Shown: positions 10,513-20,431, counted from the first letter of the stretch. The stretch is DNA of 64,000 bases from an uncultured Marinomonas sp. (GCA_947493575.1 CANLRQ010000003.1:156099-220098); one strand, 5' to 3'. The notes: generated by a model not told the origin, from the sequence alone. Program-made: numbers and translations.

Positions 10513-10815
10513 ATGGCAAAATCTTCTTCAGACCGCAATACTATCGATTTATTTGGAAAAACACGAGGCCGACCTATCACTCAGCCCATACCTAGAAAGG
10601 AACAAGTAAAAAATAATAAACGTGCCCAAAGAGCAAAGGATAAAAAGTTAGGGCTCAAACGCCTTGAAATAACGCTTGATCAGGAAAGTATCAATAAATT
10701 AGATGCATTATGTGAAGATCAAGATATTAAACGAGCAGAATGGTTAACCATGCAAATTGCACTGCTTTATTCAAAACATAAAAGCAACAAAAAAAAGCGC
10801 CCTCCTAAAGAGTGA
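10513..10815 (+). CDS. ybfE: YbfE-like (LexA-regulated, CopB family) DNA-binding protein
   Basis: 100-aa basic protein matching E. coli YbfE along most of its length. It has the DRNTIDLFGKTRGRP opening, the NKRAQRAKDKKLGLKRLEI middle and a C-terminal ribbon-helix-helix-like segment. E. coli ybfE is in the LexA regulon. The function is undefined, but the fold suggests DNA binding and copy-control-type regulation. I looked for a CTG-N10-CAG LexA box in the 27-bp upstream gap and inside the divergent gene and did not find one, so SOS control is not supported here. A weak hairpin follows the stop. Confidence 0.8.
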   Translation: MAKSSSDRNTIDLFGKTRGRPITQPIPRKEQVKNNKRAQRAKDKKLGLKRLEITLDQESINKLDALCEDQDIKRAEWLTMQIALLYSKHKSNKKKRPPKE

Positions 10816-10821
10816 CGCTTT
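10792..10821 (+). terminator. Probable terminator of the ybfE-like gene
   Basis: AAAAGCG...CGCTTTT arms surround a partly paired interior, overlapping the last codons and stop. Stem quality is moderate. Confidence 0.45.
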
Positions 10822-10884
10822 TCAAAAGTACACTTAACAAGAGCCTTTAACAGCGCTATCTAACAAACAACGTCTTATAAAGGC

Positions 10885-11961
10885 TTATTGATTCTCCAAT
10901 TGACGCAATAAATCAATAACACGAGTGCTCGCCTTTTCCATTTTGGATAGATGCTCAATGCCTTTATCTATATCGCCTTCACGCTTCGCTTCAAGCGCTT
11001 CAATACCATGTTTATGTACTTCTGCATGGGGTTCATCGATTTGCTTAAAAGCAGACTGGTTTTGAAAATGCTCTTTCCCTTCTGAAAGATACCATTTACC
11101 CAATCGACAGCTTGTATGATTTGAAACAGATGAGAAATCTGCAACTTTTTCAGCCGCAAAACGATTATGGATGTCTGCTTTCCAAACCATATGATCCATT
11201 TTTACCGTATGCAAAAAACAGTTTACAGATTCACGATCTAATGTTTTTTGCGTTCCAAGTGCCGTACTAATAACGCCTTGAACATTAGAAACAGTTTCTT
11301 CCGTTAAAGAAACTAAATCGGAGCACCCCGTTGCGACTATGTTTATATGCTCATCTGCAATACCTGTGTTCTTTTCAATAGCTTCTACAAGCTGAGCGAT
11401 TTCCGCACTGGCGTCACCCGCTTTTTGAGCAAGAGAACGAACCTCATCGGCAACAACGGCGAAACCACGCCCCTGCTCACCCGCACGAGCCGCTTCAATT
11501 GCTGCATTCAGGGCCAATAAATTCGTCTGCTCTGAAATGCCACTAATAATGCCAACAAACTGTGTAATATTGCTTGCTAAAGTTTTTAATGTTTTTACAC
11601 TTGAGTGACTTTCAATCGCCCCAGTTTGAATCACATCAATGGCTTTTTGCAATGTATCCATCGCTTTAGCACTGTCATTTGCAGTAGTTGTAAAATCAGT
11701 TAAAGTTTCACTTTCTGAATTCAATGACTGCATGCTTCCTGCAATCGCATCTCGTATTCCAGCCAAGGCATCAGAGCTACTTAATAATAATTTATCAGTC
11801 GTTTTACCTTTGGGTGCAAAGCGTTGCTCTTCTAGTTTCTTCTGAGCCTCTTGATACTTGGTTAATAACTCAGTCATTTCTTGGTCTAAAGAAACTCGAT
11901 CCAACTCCAGAGTTTCAACCTTAGCCTCTAACTGTTGGATTTGTTTGCTTTTTCCCCACAT
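10885..11961 (-). CDS. Soluble methyl-accepting chemotaxis-like protein with CZB zinc-binding domain
   Basis: 358 aa with no transmembrane segment, so cytoplasmic. An N-terminal coiled coil (residues 1-60) leads into an MCP signalling domain with the intact tip ([20 protein letters not shown], about 140-160). A C-terminal chemoreceptor zinc-binding (CZB) domain starts at about residue 245. CZB landmarks are a His-X3-His pair near KMDHMVW, the CRLGKWY motif and the PHAEVH histidines. CZB domains sense zinc or hypochlorite in characterised receptors and diguanylate cyclases, so this protein may report zinc or oxidant status. Which kinase it serves is unknown. Divergent from tdk. Confidence 0.92.
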   Translation of the reverse strand: MWGKSKQIQQLEAKVETLELDRVSLDQEMTELLTKYQEAQKKLEEQRFAPKGKTTDKLLLSSSDALAGIRDAIAGSMQSLNSESETLTDFTTTANDSAKAMDTLQKAIDVIQTGAIESHSSVKTLKTLASNITQFVGIISGISEQTNLLALNAAIEAARAGEQGRGFAVVADEVRSLAQKAGDASAEIAQLVEAIEKNTGIADEHINIVATGCSDLVSLTEETVSNVQGVISTALGTQKTLDRESVNCFLHTVKMDHMVWKADIHNRFAAEKVADFSSVSNHTSCRLGKWYLSEGKEHFQNQSAFKQIDEPHAEVHKHGIEALEAKREGDIDKGIEHLSKMEKASTRVIDLLRQLENQ

Positions 11962-11984
11962 ATAAACCTCTTAGATTACAGTTG

Positions 11985-11996
11985 TCTGTTATAATT
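11985..11996 (+). promoter_or_regulatory. Candidate extended -10 promoter for tdk
   Basis: TGTTATAAT at 11987-11995 gives a TGN extended -10 with a perfect TATAAT about 35 bases before the tdk ATG. No convincing -35 is seen. Confidence 0.4.
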
Positions 11997-12029
11997 ATCC
12001 TAAATTACCACTAACCACAGAATAAACCC

Positions 12030-12608
12030 ATGGCAAAATTGTATTTTTATTTTTCTGCGATGAATGCAGGCAAGTCCACAGCACTTTTACAGTCCGCTCA
12101 TAACTATAAAGAAAGAGGCATGAAGCCTCTTTTATTCACAGCCGCTTTTGATGATCGTTTTGAGGTTGGTCAGATTTCTTCTCGCATTGGCATTTCAGCT
12201 AAAGCAAATCTTTTTAATCAAACAACCCCGATTTTACAAACCGTTCAAGAAGAACAAACAAAACAAAAGATTGATTGCATTCTTATCGATGAATCTCAAT
12301 TTTTAACCAAAGAACAAGTTTACGATCTAACTGAAATTGTTGATATCTTAAAAATACCTGTGTTGGCTTTTGGTATTAGAACTGACTTTAAAGGCGAGCT
12401 TTTTCAAGGTAGCCAAGCATTATTAGCTTGGTCCGATAAGATTATTGAGTTAAAAACAGTCTGTCATTGTGGCAGTAAAGCAACAATGGTGATTCGGGTT
12501 GATGGAAAAGGCAACACCGTCCACGATGGCGCTCAAGTTGAAATTGGTGGGAACGATCGTTATGTTTCAGTTTGTCGAAAACATTTTAAAGAAGCACTTA
12601 AGGGTTAA
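12030..12608 (+). CDS. tdk: Thymidine kinase
   Basis: Phosphorylates thymidine to dTMP with ATP in the salvage pathway (type II, TK1-like). 192 aa. The P-loop SAMNAGKST is at residues 9-17, the Walker B-type [12 protein letters not shown] at about 85-96, and the lasso with zinc cysteines shows as VCHCGSKAT and the C-terminal VSVCRKHF. All expected family parts are present. rdgC starts two bases after the stop, so the two are probably cotranscribed. Confidence 0.96.
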   Translation: MAKLYFYFSAMNAGKSTALLQSAHNYKERGMKPLLFTAAFDDRFEVGQISSRIGISAKANLFNQTTPILQTVQEEQTKQKIDCILIDESQFLTKEQVYDLTEIVDILKIPVLAFGIRTDFKGELFQGSQALLAWSDKIIELKTVCHCGSKATMVIRVDGKGNTVHDGAQVEIGGNDRYVSVCRKHFKEALKG

Positions 12609-12610
12609 TC

Positions 12611-13525
12611 ATGTGGTTTAAGAACATCCAAATTTTTCATTTAAAAAACATAGAAACACTCGATACTAATGAGTTAATTGATAAGCTACCAGAGTTTCCT
12701 TTAAAAGAATGCGGTAGCCAAGAAGAGTACTCCTTTGGCTGGTTGCCCCTTATTCGCAATAGCGAGCAGTGGAGCCTTACGGGTAACAATTGCTTGATGG
12801 TTCGCGCAGGGAAAGAAGAGAAAGTATTACCCTCTTCAGTTGTCCGTGAAGAATTAGAAAATAAAGTATCAGAGATAGAATTATTAGAAGGCCGAAAAGT
12901 AGGCAGGAAAGAAAAGTCAGATCTAAAAGACGAACTTGTCTTTACTTTACGCCCAAAAGCATTCTCTAAACGTTCTGACATCTGGTGCTACCTTGATTTA
13001 AAAGCAAAAATTCTGGTTATCAACAGCACTAATGCTAGTTTAACGGAATTATTGTTTAAACATTTACAAACCACTCTTGGTAGCTTCTCAATGATGCCCC
13101 TACAAGCGCAAGTATCACCATCAAGCATAATGAGTGACTGGCTTTTAAAAAACGCATTGCCAGCAAGCCTTGAAACCGGTGACGAATGTGAGATTCAAGA
13201 TGGTTCAGAAGAAAAGGCAAAAATCCGTTTCAAATCCTTAGAGCCTTTATCTGAAGATGTGACACGTCATATAGAACAAGGCATGATGGTGACTAATTTA
13301 GGCCTAATATGGACAGAAAAACTGCGCTTTGTACTGCATGATGACTTAACCCTACGTAAACTCAAATTTGATGACACTTTGAAAGACCAAGCTTTTAGTG
13401 ACTCTCAAGGTGGAGGATTAGCAGATTTAGATGCGAACTTTGCCTTAATGACATTAACCTTAAGGGAGCTTTTTGAATCTTATTGCTTATGGTTTGAAAT
13501 CATTCAACAAGATTTAGTAAGTTAA
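12611..13525 (+). CDS. rdgC: Recombination-associated protein RdgC
   Basis: RdgC is a ring-shaped nonspecific dsDNA-binding protein that modulates RecA filament activity. The 304-aa sequence follows E. coli RdgC throughout: MWFKN start, KECGSQEE, RAGKEEKVLPSSVV, LKDELVFTLRPKAFS, VVTNLGLIW-type segment (TNLGLIW) and LRKLKFDDTLKDQ. It starts immediately after tdk. The stop is followed by a hairpin containing two DnaA-box-like sequences. Confidence 0.95.
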   Translation: MWFKNIQIFHLKNIETLDTNELIDKLPEFPLKECGSQEEYSFGWLPLIRNSEQWSLTGNNCLMVRAGKEEKVLPSSVVREELENKVSEIELLEGRKVGRKEKSDLKDELVFTLRPKAFSKRSDIWCYLDLKAKILVINSTNASLTELLFKHLQTTLGSFSMMPLQAQVSPSSIMSDWLLKNALPASLETGDECEIQDGSEEKAKIRFKSLEPLSEDVTRHIEQGMMVTNLGLIWTEKLRFVLHDDLTLRKLKFDDTLKDQAFSDSQGGGLADLDANFALMTLTLRELFESYCLWFEIIQQDLVS

Positions 13526-13533
13526 TAAAACAG

Positions 13534-13576
13534 CTCCCCAATGTTTTCCACAAATTAGGTGGATAACACTGGGGAG
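13534..13576. repeat. Imperfect hairpin downstream of rdgC carrying two inverted DnaA-box-like 9-mers
   Basis: CTCCCCA / TGGGGAG outer arms and CCAC / GTGG inner arms form a stem-loop. TTTTCCACA (13544-13552) fits TTWTNCACA on the + strand, and TTATCCACC (complement of 13558-13566) is one base off on the other. No T run follows on the + strand, so a terminator role is not established. Confidence 0.4.
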
Positions 13577-13693
13577 AAAGAGCGATAAGCCAGATAACTC
13601 AAACACTCACACCGACACTTCACATTTGACACAAAAATTGCCGTATAAATTCAGCATGTGAAATCGTCCAATTAGTAGGCTATTGATATATCA

Positions 13694-14830
13694 ATGAAAA
13701 ACAGACAAAACGAACAAGAGATTGCTAAAAAAGTCACTCTAGTCGGTGCCTTCTGGGACACCATACTTGGTTTAGCAAAAATCTTCGCTGGTTATTTCTC
13801 ACAATCTCAAGCTCTGATTGCCGACGGGATCCACTCCTTATCCGATCTTGTAACAGATGTTTTTGTCTATATCTCTGCCAACAATTCCCATGCCGAACCA
13901 GATGAAGAACACCCTTATGGACATCGAAGATTTGAAACATTAACCACCGTTTTTCTTGGCATAGTTCTTATCATTGTGGCTTTAGGCATTATCATTGATG
14001 CTCTTATTCATCATCAAACACCCCAAATCACTTGGTATGGCATTGCCGCTCTTGTACTTACACTCATTGTCAAAGAATCCATTTTCCACTACACAAAAAA
14101 GGCTGGCGAGCAAATCAATAGTAAGATGCTCATTGCAAATGCTTGGCATAGTAGAAGTGACGCAATGTCTTCCATTGCCGTGTTAGCGGGTTTAGGAGGC
14201 ATATACTTAGGGTGGCCTTGGGCAGATAAAGTGGCTTCCATAATCGTCTCTTTGCTAATAGGTAAAATTGCGATTGAAATGATTTTGGAGAATATTGCTG
14301 AATTGGTGGACACTGCGCCTGATAAAAAAATTATTGAGCAAATTACGCAGACCGCAAATAGCCTAAAAAATGTAATGCATCCCCATGATATTCGAGCTCG
14401 TTCAATGGCAGGCAGAGTTCACCTAGACATGCACATACATGTACCTTCCCATATTACTGTAAGCGAAGGACATTACATTAGTGATAAAGTTATTCAGGCG
14501 ATCAAAACTCAACATCCGATTGTAGAGGATGTACTCATTCATATTGACCCTGAAGGCGTTACTCATAAAGACAAAAAGAGCCCGATATCATTTCATGAAC
14601 GAGATCAAATTTTAGCCGATCTAGGCTATATTCTTCGTAGACATAACCAATACATTGATGTGAATAAAACAAATTTGCATTATTTAACAGAAGGTCTCGA
14701 AATTGATATTCTCGCCAATGCAAGCAACACTAACGAAGGGGCTGACCTTCATACCCTAGACACCATGATCCAACAAGATTTAGCGAGCCTAAATTATGTC
14801 AAAAAACACAGAGTACTATGGCAGTTTTAG
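13694..14830 (+). CDS. Cation diffusion facilitator (CDF) family transporter
   Basis: Inner membrane proton/divalent-cation antiporter, 378 aa. The six-helix CDF domain occupies about residues 10-215. It shows the metal site motif ADGIHSLSDLVTD (Asp and His) in TM2, the HPYGHRRFE loop and the second site AWHSRSDAMSS in TM5. A cytoplasmic C-terminal dimerisation domain follows, and an extra ~90-residue C-terminal extension beyond the usual FieF length. The substrate (Zn, Fe, Cd or Mn) cannot be assigned safely. The extension (about 300-378) resembles a second small ferredoxin-like domain. It converges on rmuC with only 17 bp between stops and no obvious terminator. Confidence 0.9.
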   Translation: MKNRQNEQEIAKKVTLVGAFWDTILGLAKIFAGYFSQSQALIADGIHSLSDLVTDVFVYISANNSHAEPDEEHPYGHRRFETLTTVFLGIVLIIVALGIIIDALIHHQTPQITWYGIAALVLTLIVKESIFHYTKKAGEQINSKMLIANAWHSRSDAMSSIAVLAGLGGIYLGWPWADKVASIIVSLLIGKIAIEMILENIAELVDTAPDKKIIEQITQTANSLKNVMHPHDIRARSMAGRVHLDMHIHVPSHITVSEGHYISDKVIQAIKTQHPIVEDVLIHIDPEGVTHKDKKSPISFHERDQILADLGYILRRHNQYIDVNKTNLHYLTEGLEIDILANASNTNEGADLHTLDTMIQQDLASLNYVKKHRVLWQF

Positions 14831-14847
14831 TTTTATTCAACTCTACT

Positions 14848-16176
14848 TTACGATTTAGGCAAATGGTGTCTCTCACTGATTGAATCTGTGTCTGTTTCCT
14901 GGGCTTTGCTTGATAACTGTTTATTTGTTTTTGCTCCTAGCACTCTCAGTTGCTCAGCTCGATTGACCAAATTCCCTCTCCCTAGAGTAAGTTTTTTCAT
15001 CGCACTGTCATAACTTCGATTTACTTGCTCTACTTTTTGCCCTACTTCTTCCATATCATCAACAAAGCCCACAAATTTGTCGTACATGGCCCCTGCTTGC
15101 TTGGCAATCTCCATCGCATTATGGCTTTGTTTTTCATTTCTCCAAATGTTTTGAATGGTTCTTAACGTTGCTAATAGGTTAGATGGTCCAACAATTATAA
15201 TATTGTGTTCAAAGGCTTCACTGAATAGTCCATTATCTGCTTGTAAAGCTAACCCAAAAGCAGCTTCTATTGGAATAAATAATAAAACGAAATCCAATGA
15301 GGTTACACCCTCAAGGTTATGATATTGCTTAGCACTTAATTCTTTCACATGCCTTTTCACTGCTTCTAAATGCTGTTTCAGTGCACGCTTTCTATCCTCT
15401 TCAGATTGAGACTCAACATAAGATAAATAACTCACAAGCACCATTTTAGAGTCAACAATGACTTGCTTTCCATCAGGCAAATAAATAATGACATCTGGTT
15501 GATAGCGTTTGCCCGCTTCTGTTTTGAGGGAAACCTGAATCTCATATTCTCGTCCTTTTTCTAACCCGGAACGCTCCAATATCCGTTCCAGTATCACCTC
15601 ACCCCACCCTCCTTGAATTTTATTTTGCCCTTTTAAAGCATCAGTCAAGTTCATTGCATCATCACTGATCTTTTGATTCAGTTGCTGTAACCCTTTAATC
15701 TCTTTAATAAGTGAAAAACGTTCTTTAGCTTCTTCATTGTAGCTTTGCTCAACTCTCTGTTGAAAAGATTGGATTTTATGACCTAACGGTTCAAGTAATG
15801 TGGAAATTTGTTTTTCGTTCTCCGCAGCGAGCCTTCGCCCTTGCTGATTAATAATATCTTGTGCCAACTGCTTGAACTCGACTTCAGATTGACGCTTTTG
15901 AGCTTGATAAAAAACTTCTTTCTCTTGCCAGACTTCTTGCGCCGAAGCAAATTGTTGCTCAAGCATAATCGCTTCTTTTTCCATTACATGAATTTGTTCT
16001 CGGGTCTGTTGCAATAATTGCGAATAATTATTCGATAATTTTTGACTTTTTTCTGCTTCTTGCTGCCACTGCCGCTTGATTGACTGTACAATAGAGTACG
16101 CAATCGAAGAGACGATCACGGCCCCTAAACCAAAGCCCAAAAGGCCCCATAGTGAAGGCTCAAGCCAATCTGTCAT
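14848..16176 (-). CDS. rmuC: DNA recombination protein RmuC
   Basis: 442 aa with one N-terminal transmembrane segment (about 10-30), a long coiled coil (35-170) and the RmuC nuclease-like core. That core shows GGWGEVILERILERSGLE, PDVIIYLPDGKQVIVDSK (PD-(D/E)xK-like) and the LLFIPIEAAFGLAL segment. E. coli RmuC limits inversions at short inverted repeats, which is notable in a genome with many short inverted repeats. The C-terminal ~30 residues are polar. Divergent from yigZ with 59 bp between starts. Confidence 0.94.
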   Translation of the reverse strand: MTDWLEPSLWGLLGFGLGAVIVSSIAYSIVQSIKRQWQQEAEKSQKLSNNYSQLLQQTREQIHVMEKEAIMLEQQFASAQEVWQEKEVFYQAQKRQSEVEFKQLAQDIINQQGRRLAAENEKQISTLLEPLGHKIQSFQQRVEQSYNEEAKERFSLIKEIKGLQQLNQKISDDAMNLTDALKGQNKIQGGWGEVILERILERSGLEKGREYEIQVSLKTEAGKRYQPDVIIYLPDGKQVIVDSKMVLVSYLSYVESQSEEDRKRALKQHLEAVKRHVKELSAKQYHNLEGVTSLDFVLLFIPIEAAFGLALQADNGLFSEAFEHNIIIVGPSNLLATLRTIQNIWRNEKQSHNAMEIAKQAGAMYDKFVGFVDDMEEVGQKVEQVNRSYDSAMKKLTLGRGNLVNRAEQLRVLGAKTNKQLSSKAQETDTDSISERHHLPKS

Positions 16177-16235
16177 GATATTACCTACCCTTCTGTATTA
16201 AAAAACTTATAGAAAACAATAGATAACAAGTTTAC

Positions 16236-16859
16236 ATGGATTACTATCTAAGCCCAATAGAAGAACAACGCTTTGACCTCGTTATCAAAAACAGTCAATT
16301 CATAACCCGAATAAGACAGACTTGTGGCCGAGCAGAAGCAAAAGCTTTTATTGAGGAAATTCGTAGCCAATATCCTGATGCAAACCATCATTGCTGGGCC
16401 TTTGCCGCTGGCACGCCAAACAACGCCCATTTATGGGATCAAAGCGATGATGGGGAACCAAAAGGAACCGCCGGAAAACCTATGCTCAATGTTTTACAGC
16501 ATTCTAATTTTGGAGAAACAACGGTGGTTGTAACTCGCTATTTTGGTGGCGTAAAGTTAGGGGCTGGGGGTCTAGTTCGAGCATACAGCCAAGCGGTACA
16601 AGAAGCTCTCAGTCAAGCTGTGAGTAAGAAAGTTTATCCGCGAAACGCAGTATCCATAAAAGTATCCTATTCTTTATTGGGAAAAGTAGATTATTGGTTA
16701 GAGCAAAGTGATATCGAAATACGACAAAAACACTTTGAGACTGACATTATTATTGAGTTGGGTGTCATCCCTAATTCATGGCCAGAACAAAAAGCTGCGC
16801 TTGAGAACATTGGCCAAGGCAGCATTATTTTTATTGAACCTAAATCAGACAACACATAA
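16236..16859 (+). CDS. yigZ: YigZ/IMPACT family protein
   Basis: 207 aa with the N-terminal UPF0029/IMPACT domain (about 1-115: KNSQFITRI, HHCWAFAAG, DDGEPKGTAGKPML, VVVTRYFGGVKLGAGGLVRAY). A C-terminal DUF1949 ferredoxin-like domain (about 140-200) follows. The eukaryotic relative IMPACT regulates GCN2; the bacterial role is poorly defined. It is followed 22 bp later by rapA on the same strand. Confidence 0.93.
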   Translation: MDYYLSPIEEQRFDLVIKNSQFITRIRQTCGRAEAKAFIEEIRSQYPDANHHCWAFAAGTPNNAHLWDQSDDGEPKGTAGKPMLNVLQHSNFGETTVVVTRYFGGVKLGAGGLVRAYSQAVQEALSQAVSKKVYPRNAVSIKVSYSLLGKVDYWLEQSDIEIRQKHFETDIIIELGVIPNSWPEQKAALENIGQGSIIFIEPKSDNT

Positions 16860-16881
16860 CTAGATTGGATTATTAATAACT

Positions 16882-19704
16882 ATGTATCAAATTGGACAAA
16901 GATGGAGTAGCCGTAACGAGTCAGATCTCGGTATCGGTATTATTGTTGAATTACAAAGCAAATCCTTTACTCTACACTTCCCAGATGCGGAAACAGACCG
17001 TCACTACTCTGTTAGCCAAACTAGCTTGGTGCGTCGTACTCTAACTGTTGGAGACGAACTTCTTTTTCAAGACGACCCTTACATTATCGAGGAAGTACGT
17101 GAAATTGATGGGCTGCATGAATATTTCATCGGCGATGATTGGCTCGAAGAAACCATCATTCAATTCCCACGAAATGATAAAAATGAACTCGATGCCATTT
17201 TATCTATCTCTCCAGCTCGTCGCATGTGGTTCGATTTACGTAGACACACATTAGAACATCAGGGTCGCCTCGCAGCCTCTCCAGTAAAAGGTTTAATGGG
17301 CCTGAAGGCCGAACTGTTACCACATCAAATTTATCTTGCCCATGAAATAGCTAACAGACCGGTTGCTAGAGCACTTCTATGTGACGAAGTTGGTTTAGGA
17401 AAGACTCTCGAAGCAGGCTTAATTCTGCACCACAGAATGCTTAATGGCATGTGTAAACGCGCTCTAATTCTGACACCGACTAACTTGCAACACCAATGGT
17501 TAGTTGAAATGCTTAGACGCTTCCATCAACACTTCGCCTTAATTAACGAGTCGGTATACGAAGAGCTTTATGAAGACGATGACAATCCATTTGAACAACA
17601 GCCTCTAGTCATAGCTCCTTTAGAATGGGCAGCCAAACACCCAAGAGCACTGCAAGATATGTTAAGTGCTGAATGGGACATGGTTGTGATAGATGAAGCG
17701 CATCACCTTAACTGGCACCCTGAAACACCCAGTCAGGATTATCAAGCCGCTGCACTATTAGCAAACATGTCAGAATCTTTATTGCTGCTTAGTGCAACCC
17801 CAGAGCAAACAGGAGAAGAAGAACATTTCTCTCGTTTACAGCTCCTAGACCCTGATCATTATTACGATTTTGAGCGCTATAAAGAACAAAAAAATGAATT
17901 TCAAAGTGCGGCCGACTTAGCGGAAACCTTGCTTCCACTATCGCAAGGTAAAGCCCTGATTGAGAAGCCAAACTGGTCTGTTGTATTTGGGCATTATTTG
18001 TCTCAGGTAACGGGTAAGGATTGGTTTGCAGAATTGAATCAAAACATCCAAGGGGATGCATTAACTCAAGCCGCCTCTGATGCTATTAGCTGGCTTATTG
18101 ATCAACACGGTACAGGTAGAGAAGTGTTCCGTAATACTCGCTCTGCTATTGGAGGCTTTCCAAAACGGAAGCTAACCGATTACCCCCTTGAAAATACAGA
18201 AGTTTACGCAGGAGCAAAAAACCATCCATACCCACAAACAGGTATCGATAGCGCTTTGTGGGCTTACGACCCTCGATGGGCTTGGTTAAAAGAGTTTTTA
18301 GAATGCCAAGCCGATAAGGTGCTTGTTATCTGTCACAGTGCCGATATCGCTCAATGGCTAAGTGAGCAATTAAATTTTGCTGGTTTTCAAAGTGCTGATT
18401 TTCACGAACAGATGCCTTTAATTCATCGAGATAGAGCAGCGGCTTATTTTGCTGACCCAGAAGGAGCCCAAATACTAATTTGTTCTGAAATTGGCAGCGA
18501 AGGTAGGAATTTCCAATTTAGCCATGATTTGGTTATGTATGACCTACCCGAACATCCAGATTTGCTTGAACAACGCATTGGCCGATTAGATCGTTTAGGT
18601 CAAACACACGATGTGCATGTCCATGTTCCATACCTTAAAGGTAGCATGCAAGAAAGGTTGTTCAACTGGTATCACTCAGGACTTAATGCTTTTTGTCGAA
18701 CAACCTCTAACGGCGATCAAGTAAATCATACTTTTGCAGATCAATTAAAAAGCTACTTATTAGGAAATGATGACGACCAAACCTTACTTGATGAGGCTAA
18801 CACCTACCACGAAGAGTTATTAAAACAAATGGAGGAAGGTCGCAATCGTTTGCTTGAAATGACATCTTGTCGCCCTGAAAAAGCCAATGAACTCATTCAA
18901 ACTATCGAAGAAACATCGACAAAAGGGCTGCATCAATACATTGAAGACGTAACCCATGCATTTAATATTTATGCTGAATGTATGGACGACACTGAAAATA
19001 AGAGCGCATGGTTTATTCGTCCGTCTACTGACATGATGATTGAGGTATTGCCGGGTGTCGAAGACGAAGGCAAAATGCTTATGCTAGATCGTCGTCAAGC
19101 AAGTCAAAGAGAAGATGTGGCTTTTGCAACATGGGAACACCCTCTTATTACTATGTTAATGGATGAAGTTCAAATGTTTGAATCTGGCCGTTTAACATCC
19201 GCAACATTGCCTATTGGTGCACTGCCAGAAGGTACTGTACTCATTGAAAGTATGTTTGTTATTGAAGCCAATGCACACCCTAGGCTCAAACTGAGTCAAT
19301 CTCTTCCGGTAACACCTATGTGGCAGTTGTCTGATTCCAATGGAAAATTCCTCCACAAGCAGTTTACGGCAGATAAATGGGCTGAAAAATTAAAGGGCGT
19401 ACCAAATCGAGTCGCTGAACAATGGGTTGCAGCCTTGCGTAAAGATCTATTGGATGTTTTACAAACACATCAACTGAATGCCCAAGATCAAGCCCGCCCC
19501 ATTATAAAAGCGGCAAAGCAAGACTATCAGCATCAGTGGCAAAATGAGATTGACCGCTTAAGTGAGTTACAACAGCATAACGAAGACGTATCTTCTGATG
19601 AGCTTGAACAACTTGAAAGCAACCTAAACGAAGGTTTAAAACGTATTGATGAATACACAATTAGACTTGATGCCATTCGCGTGATTCTCACGACTAAGCC
19701 CTAA
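16882..19704 (+). CDS. rapA: RNA polymerase-associated ATPase RapA
   Basis: Swi2/Snf2 ATPase that recycles RNA polymerase stalled after transcription. 940 aa, close to E. coli RapA (968). Tandem N-terminal Tudor-like domains (about 1-105) open with IGQRWSSRNESDLGIG. The helicase motifs are intact: I (CDEVGLGKTLEAG), II (VIDEAHHL), III (LLLSATPEQ), V (ICSEIGSEGRNFQF) and VI (QRIGRLDRLGQ). The C-terminal RapA-specific domain follows. rluA starts on the last base of its stop codon (TAATG), implying translational coupling. Confidence 0.97.
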   Translation: MYQIGQRWSSRNESDLGIGIIVELQSKSFTLHFPDAETDRHYSVSQTSLVRRTLTVGDELLFQDDPYIIEEVREIDGLHEYFIGDDWLEETIIQFPRNDKNELDAILSISPARRMWFDLRRHTLEHQGRLAASPVKGLMGLKAELLPHQIYLAHEIANRPVARALLCDEVGLGKTLEAGLILHHRMLNGMCKRALILTPTNLQHQWLVEMLRRFHQHFALINESVYEELYEDDDNPFEQQPLVIAPLEWAAKHPRALQDMLSAEWDMVVIDEAHHLNWHPETPSQDYQAAALLANMSESLLLLSATPEQTGEEEHFSRLQLLDPDHYYDFERYKEQKNEFQSAADLAETLLPLSQGKALIEKPNWSVVFGHYLSQVTGKDWFAELNQNIQGDALTQAASDAISWLIDQHGTGREVFRNTRSAIGGFPKRKLTDYPLENTEVYAGAKNHPYPQTGIDSALWAYDPRWAWLKEFLECQADKVLVICHSADIAQWLSEQLNFAGFQSADFHEQMPLIHRDRAAAYFADPEGAQILICSEIGSEGRNFQFSHDLVMYDLPEHPDLLEQRIGRLDRLGQTHDVHVHVPYLKGSMQERLFNWYHSGLNAFCRTTSNGDQVNHTFADQLKSYLLGNDDDQTLLDEANTYHEELLKQMEEGRNRLLEMTSCRPEKANELIQTIEETSTKGLHQYIEDVTHAFNIYAECMDDTENKSAWFIRPSTDMMIEVLPGVEDEGKMLMLDRRQASQREDVAFATWEHPLITMLMDEVQMFESGRLTSATLPIGALPEGTVLIESMFVIEANAHPRLKLSQSLPVTPMWQLSDSNGKFLHKQFTADKWAEKLKGVPNRVAEQWVAALRKDLLDVLQTHQLNAQDQARPIIKAAKQDYQHQWQNEIDRLSELQQHNEDVSSDELEQLESNLNEGLKRIDEYTIRLDAIRVILTTKP

Positions 19705-20375
19705 TGGATTTAGCAGCTCAACAAAATCTAACCTTAGTACCTCCAGCACAGTCGCTTGTGTTGGAGGTAATTTATGAGGACGAATGGTTTGCTGTAATCA
19801 ATAAACCAGAGAATTTTTTATCCGTTCCTGGTAGAGGAGAAGATAAAAAAGACTCAATCATTTATCGAGCACAGCACATTTTTGGAGAAGCACATGCTGT
19901 CCATAGGTTAGATTACGCAACATCAGGGCTAATATTGGTTGCTAAAACGTTAGAATGCCATCGACGATTGTCTGAACATTTCCGTGAACGTATTGTTGAA
20001 AAAGAATATCGCGCCATTGTTCGTGGGCCTTATTTTGGCGACTATGGCATAGTTAAAAAACCACTACGTTGTGATTGGCCCAATAGACCAAGACAACAGG
20101 TATGTAAGGAATGGGGAAAACCAGCCGAAACACACTGGAAGCTTCTAAACAAAGAATTAAACAGTTTTTGTATACAACTGCTGCCTATTACAGGAAGATC
20201 ACACCAATTAAGAGTACACATGCAAAGTATCGGTCACTCCATTGTGGGTGATGAGTTCTATGATGAAGCCATAGACAAAGGCGATAAACGCTTGCTTTTA
20301 CACGCCTATCGATTGGAGTTTCATCATCCGTTCACTAAAGCTTGGATAAAATTTGTCTCTCCGTGCCCGTTTTAG
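19704..20375 (+). CDS. rluA: RluA family dual-specificity pseudouridine synthase
   Basis: Isomerises uridine to pseudouridine in 23S rRNA (U746) and tRNA anticodon stems (U32) in E. coli. 223 aa, near the E. coli length (219). The catalytic Asp motif HRLDYATSGLILVA is at about residues 70-83. FLSVPGRGEDKKDS, GRSHQLRVHM and a C-terminal LLHAYRLEF complete the family pattern. There is no S4 domain, as expected for RluA. It overlaps the rapA stop by one base. The 3' flank carries a 13-bp tandem repeat and a family A repeat. Confidence 0.93.
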   Translation: MDLAAQQNLTLVPPAQSLVLEVIYEDEWFAVINKPENFLSVPGRGEDKKDSIIYRAQHIFGEAHAVHRLDYATSGLILVAKTLECHRRLSEHFRERIVEKEYRAIVRGPYFGDYGIVKKPLRCDWPNRPRQQVCKEWGKPAETHWKLLNKELNSFCIQLLPITGRSHQLRVHMQSIGHSIVGDEFYDEAIDKGDKRLLLHAYRLEFHHPFTKAWIKFVSPCPF

Positions 20376-20392
20376 CCCTATTTATCTAGTTA

Positions 20393-20431
20393 CTATTTCT
20401 AGGTGCTATTTCTAGGTGCTATTTCTAGTTG
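20393..20431. repeat. Three tandem copies of a 13-bp unit after rluA
   Basis: CTATTTCTAGGTG is repeated three times (the last copy ends TTG), with a degenerate unit just upstream (CTATTTATCTAGTTA). It contains repeated CTAG tetranucleotides, the preferred target of IS5-type elements, and abuts a family A repeat. Confidence 0.85.

Noticed and set aside
20393..20431. CRISPR-like array
   Set aside because: The units are 13 bp and directly adjacent with no spacers; there are no cas genes. It is a simple tandem repeat.
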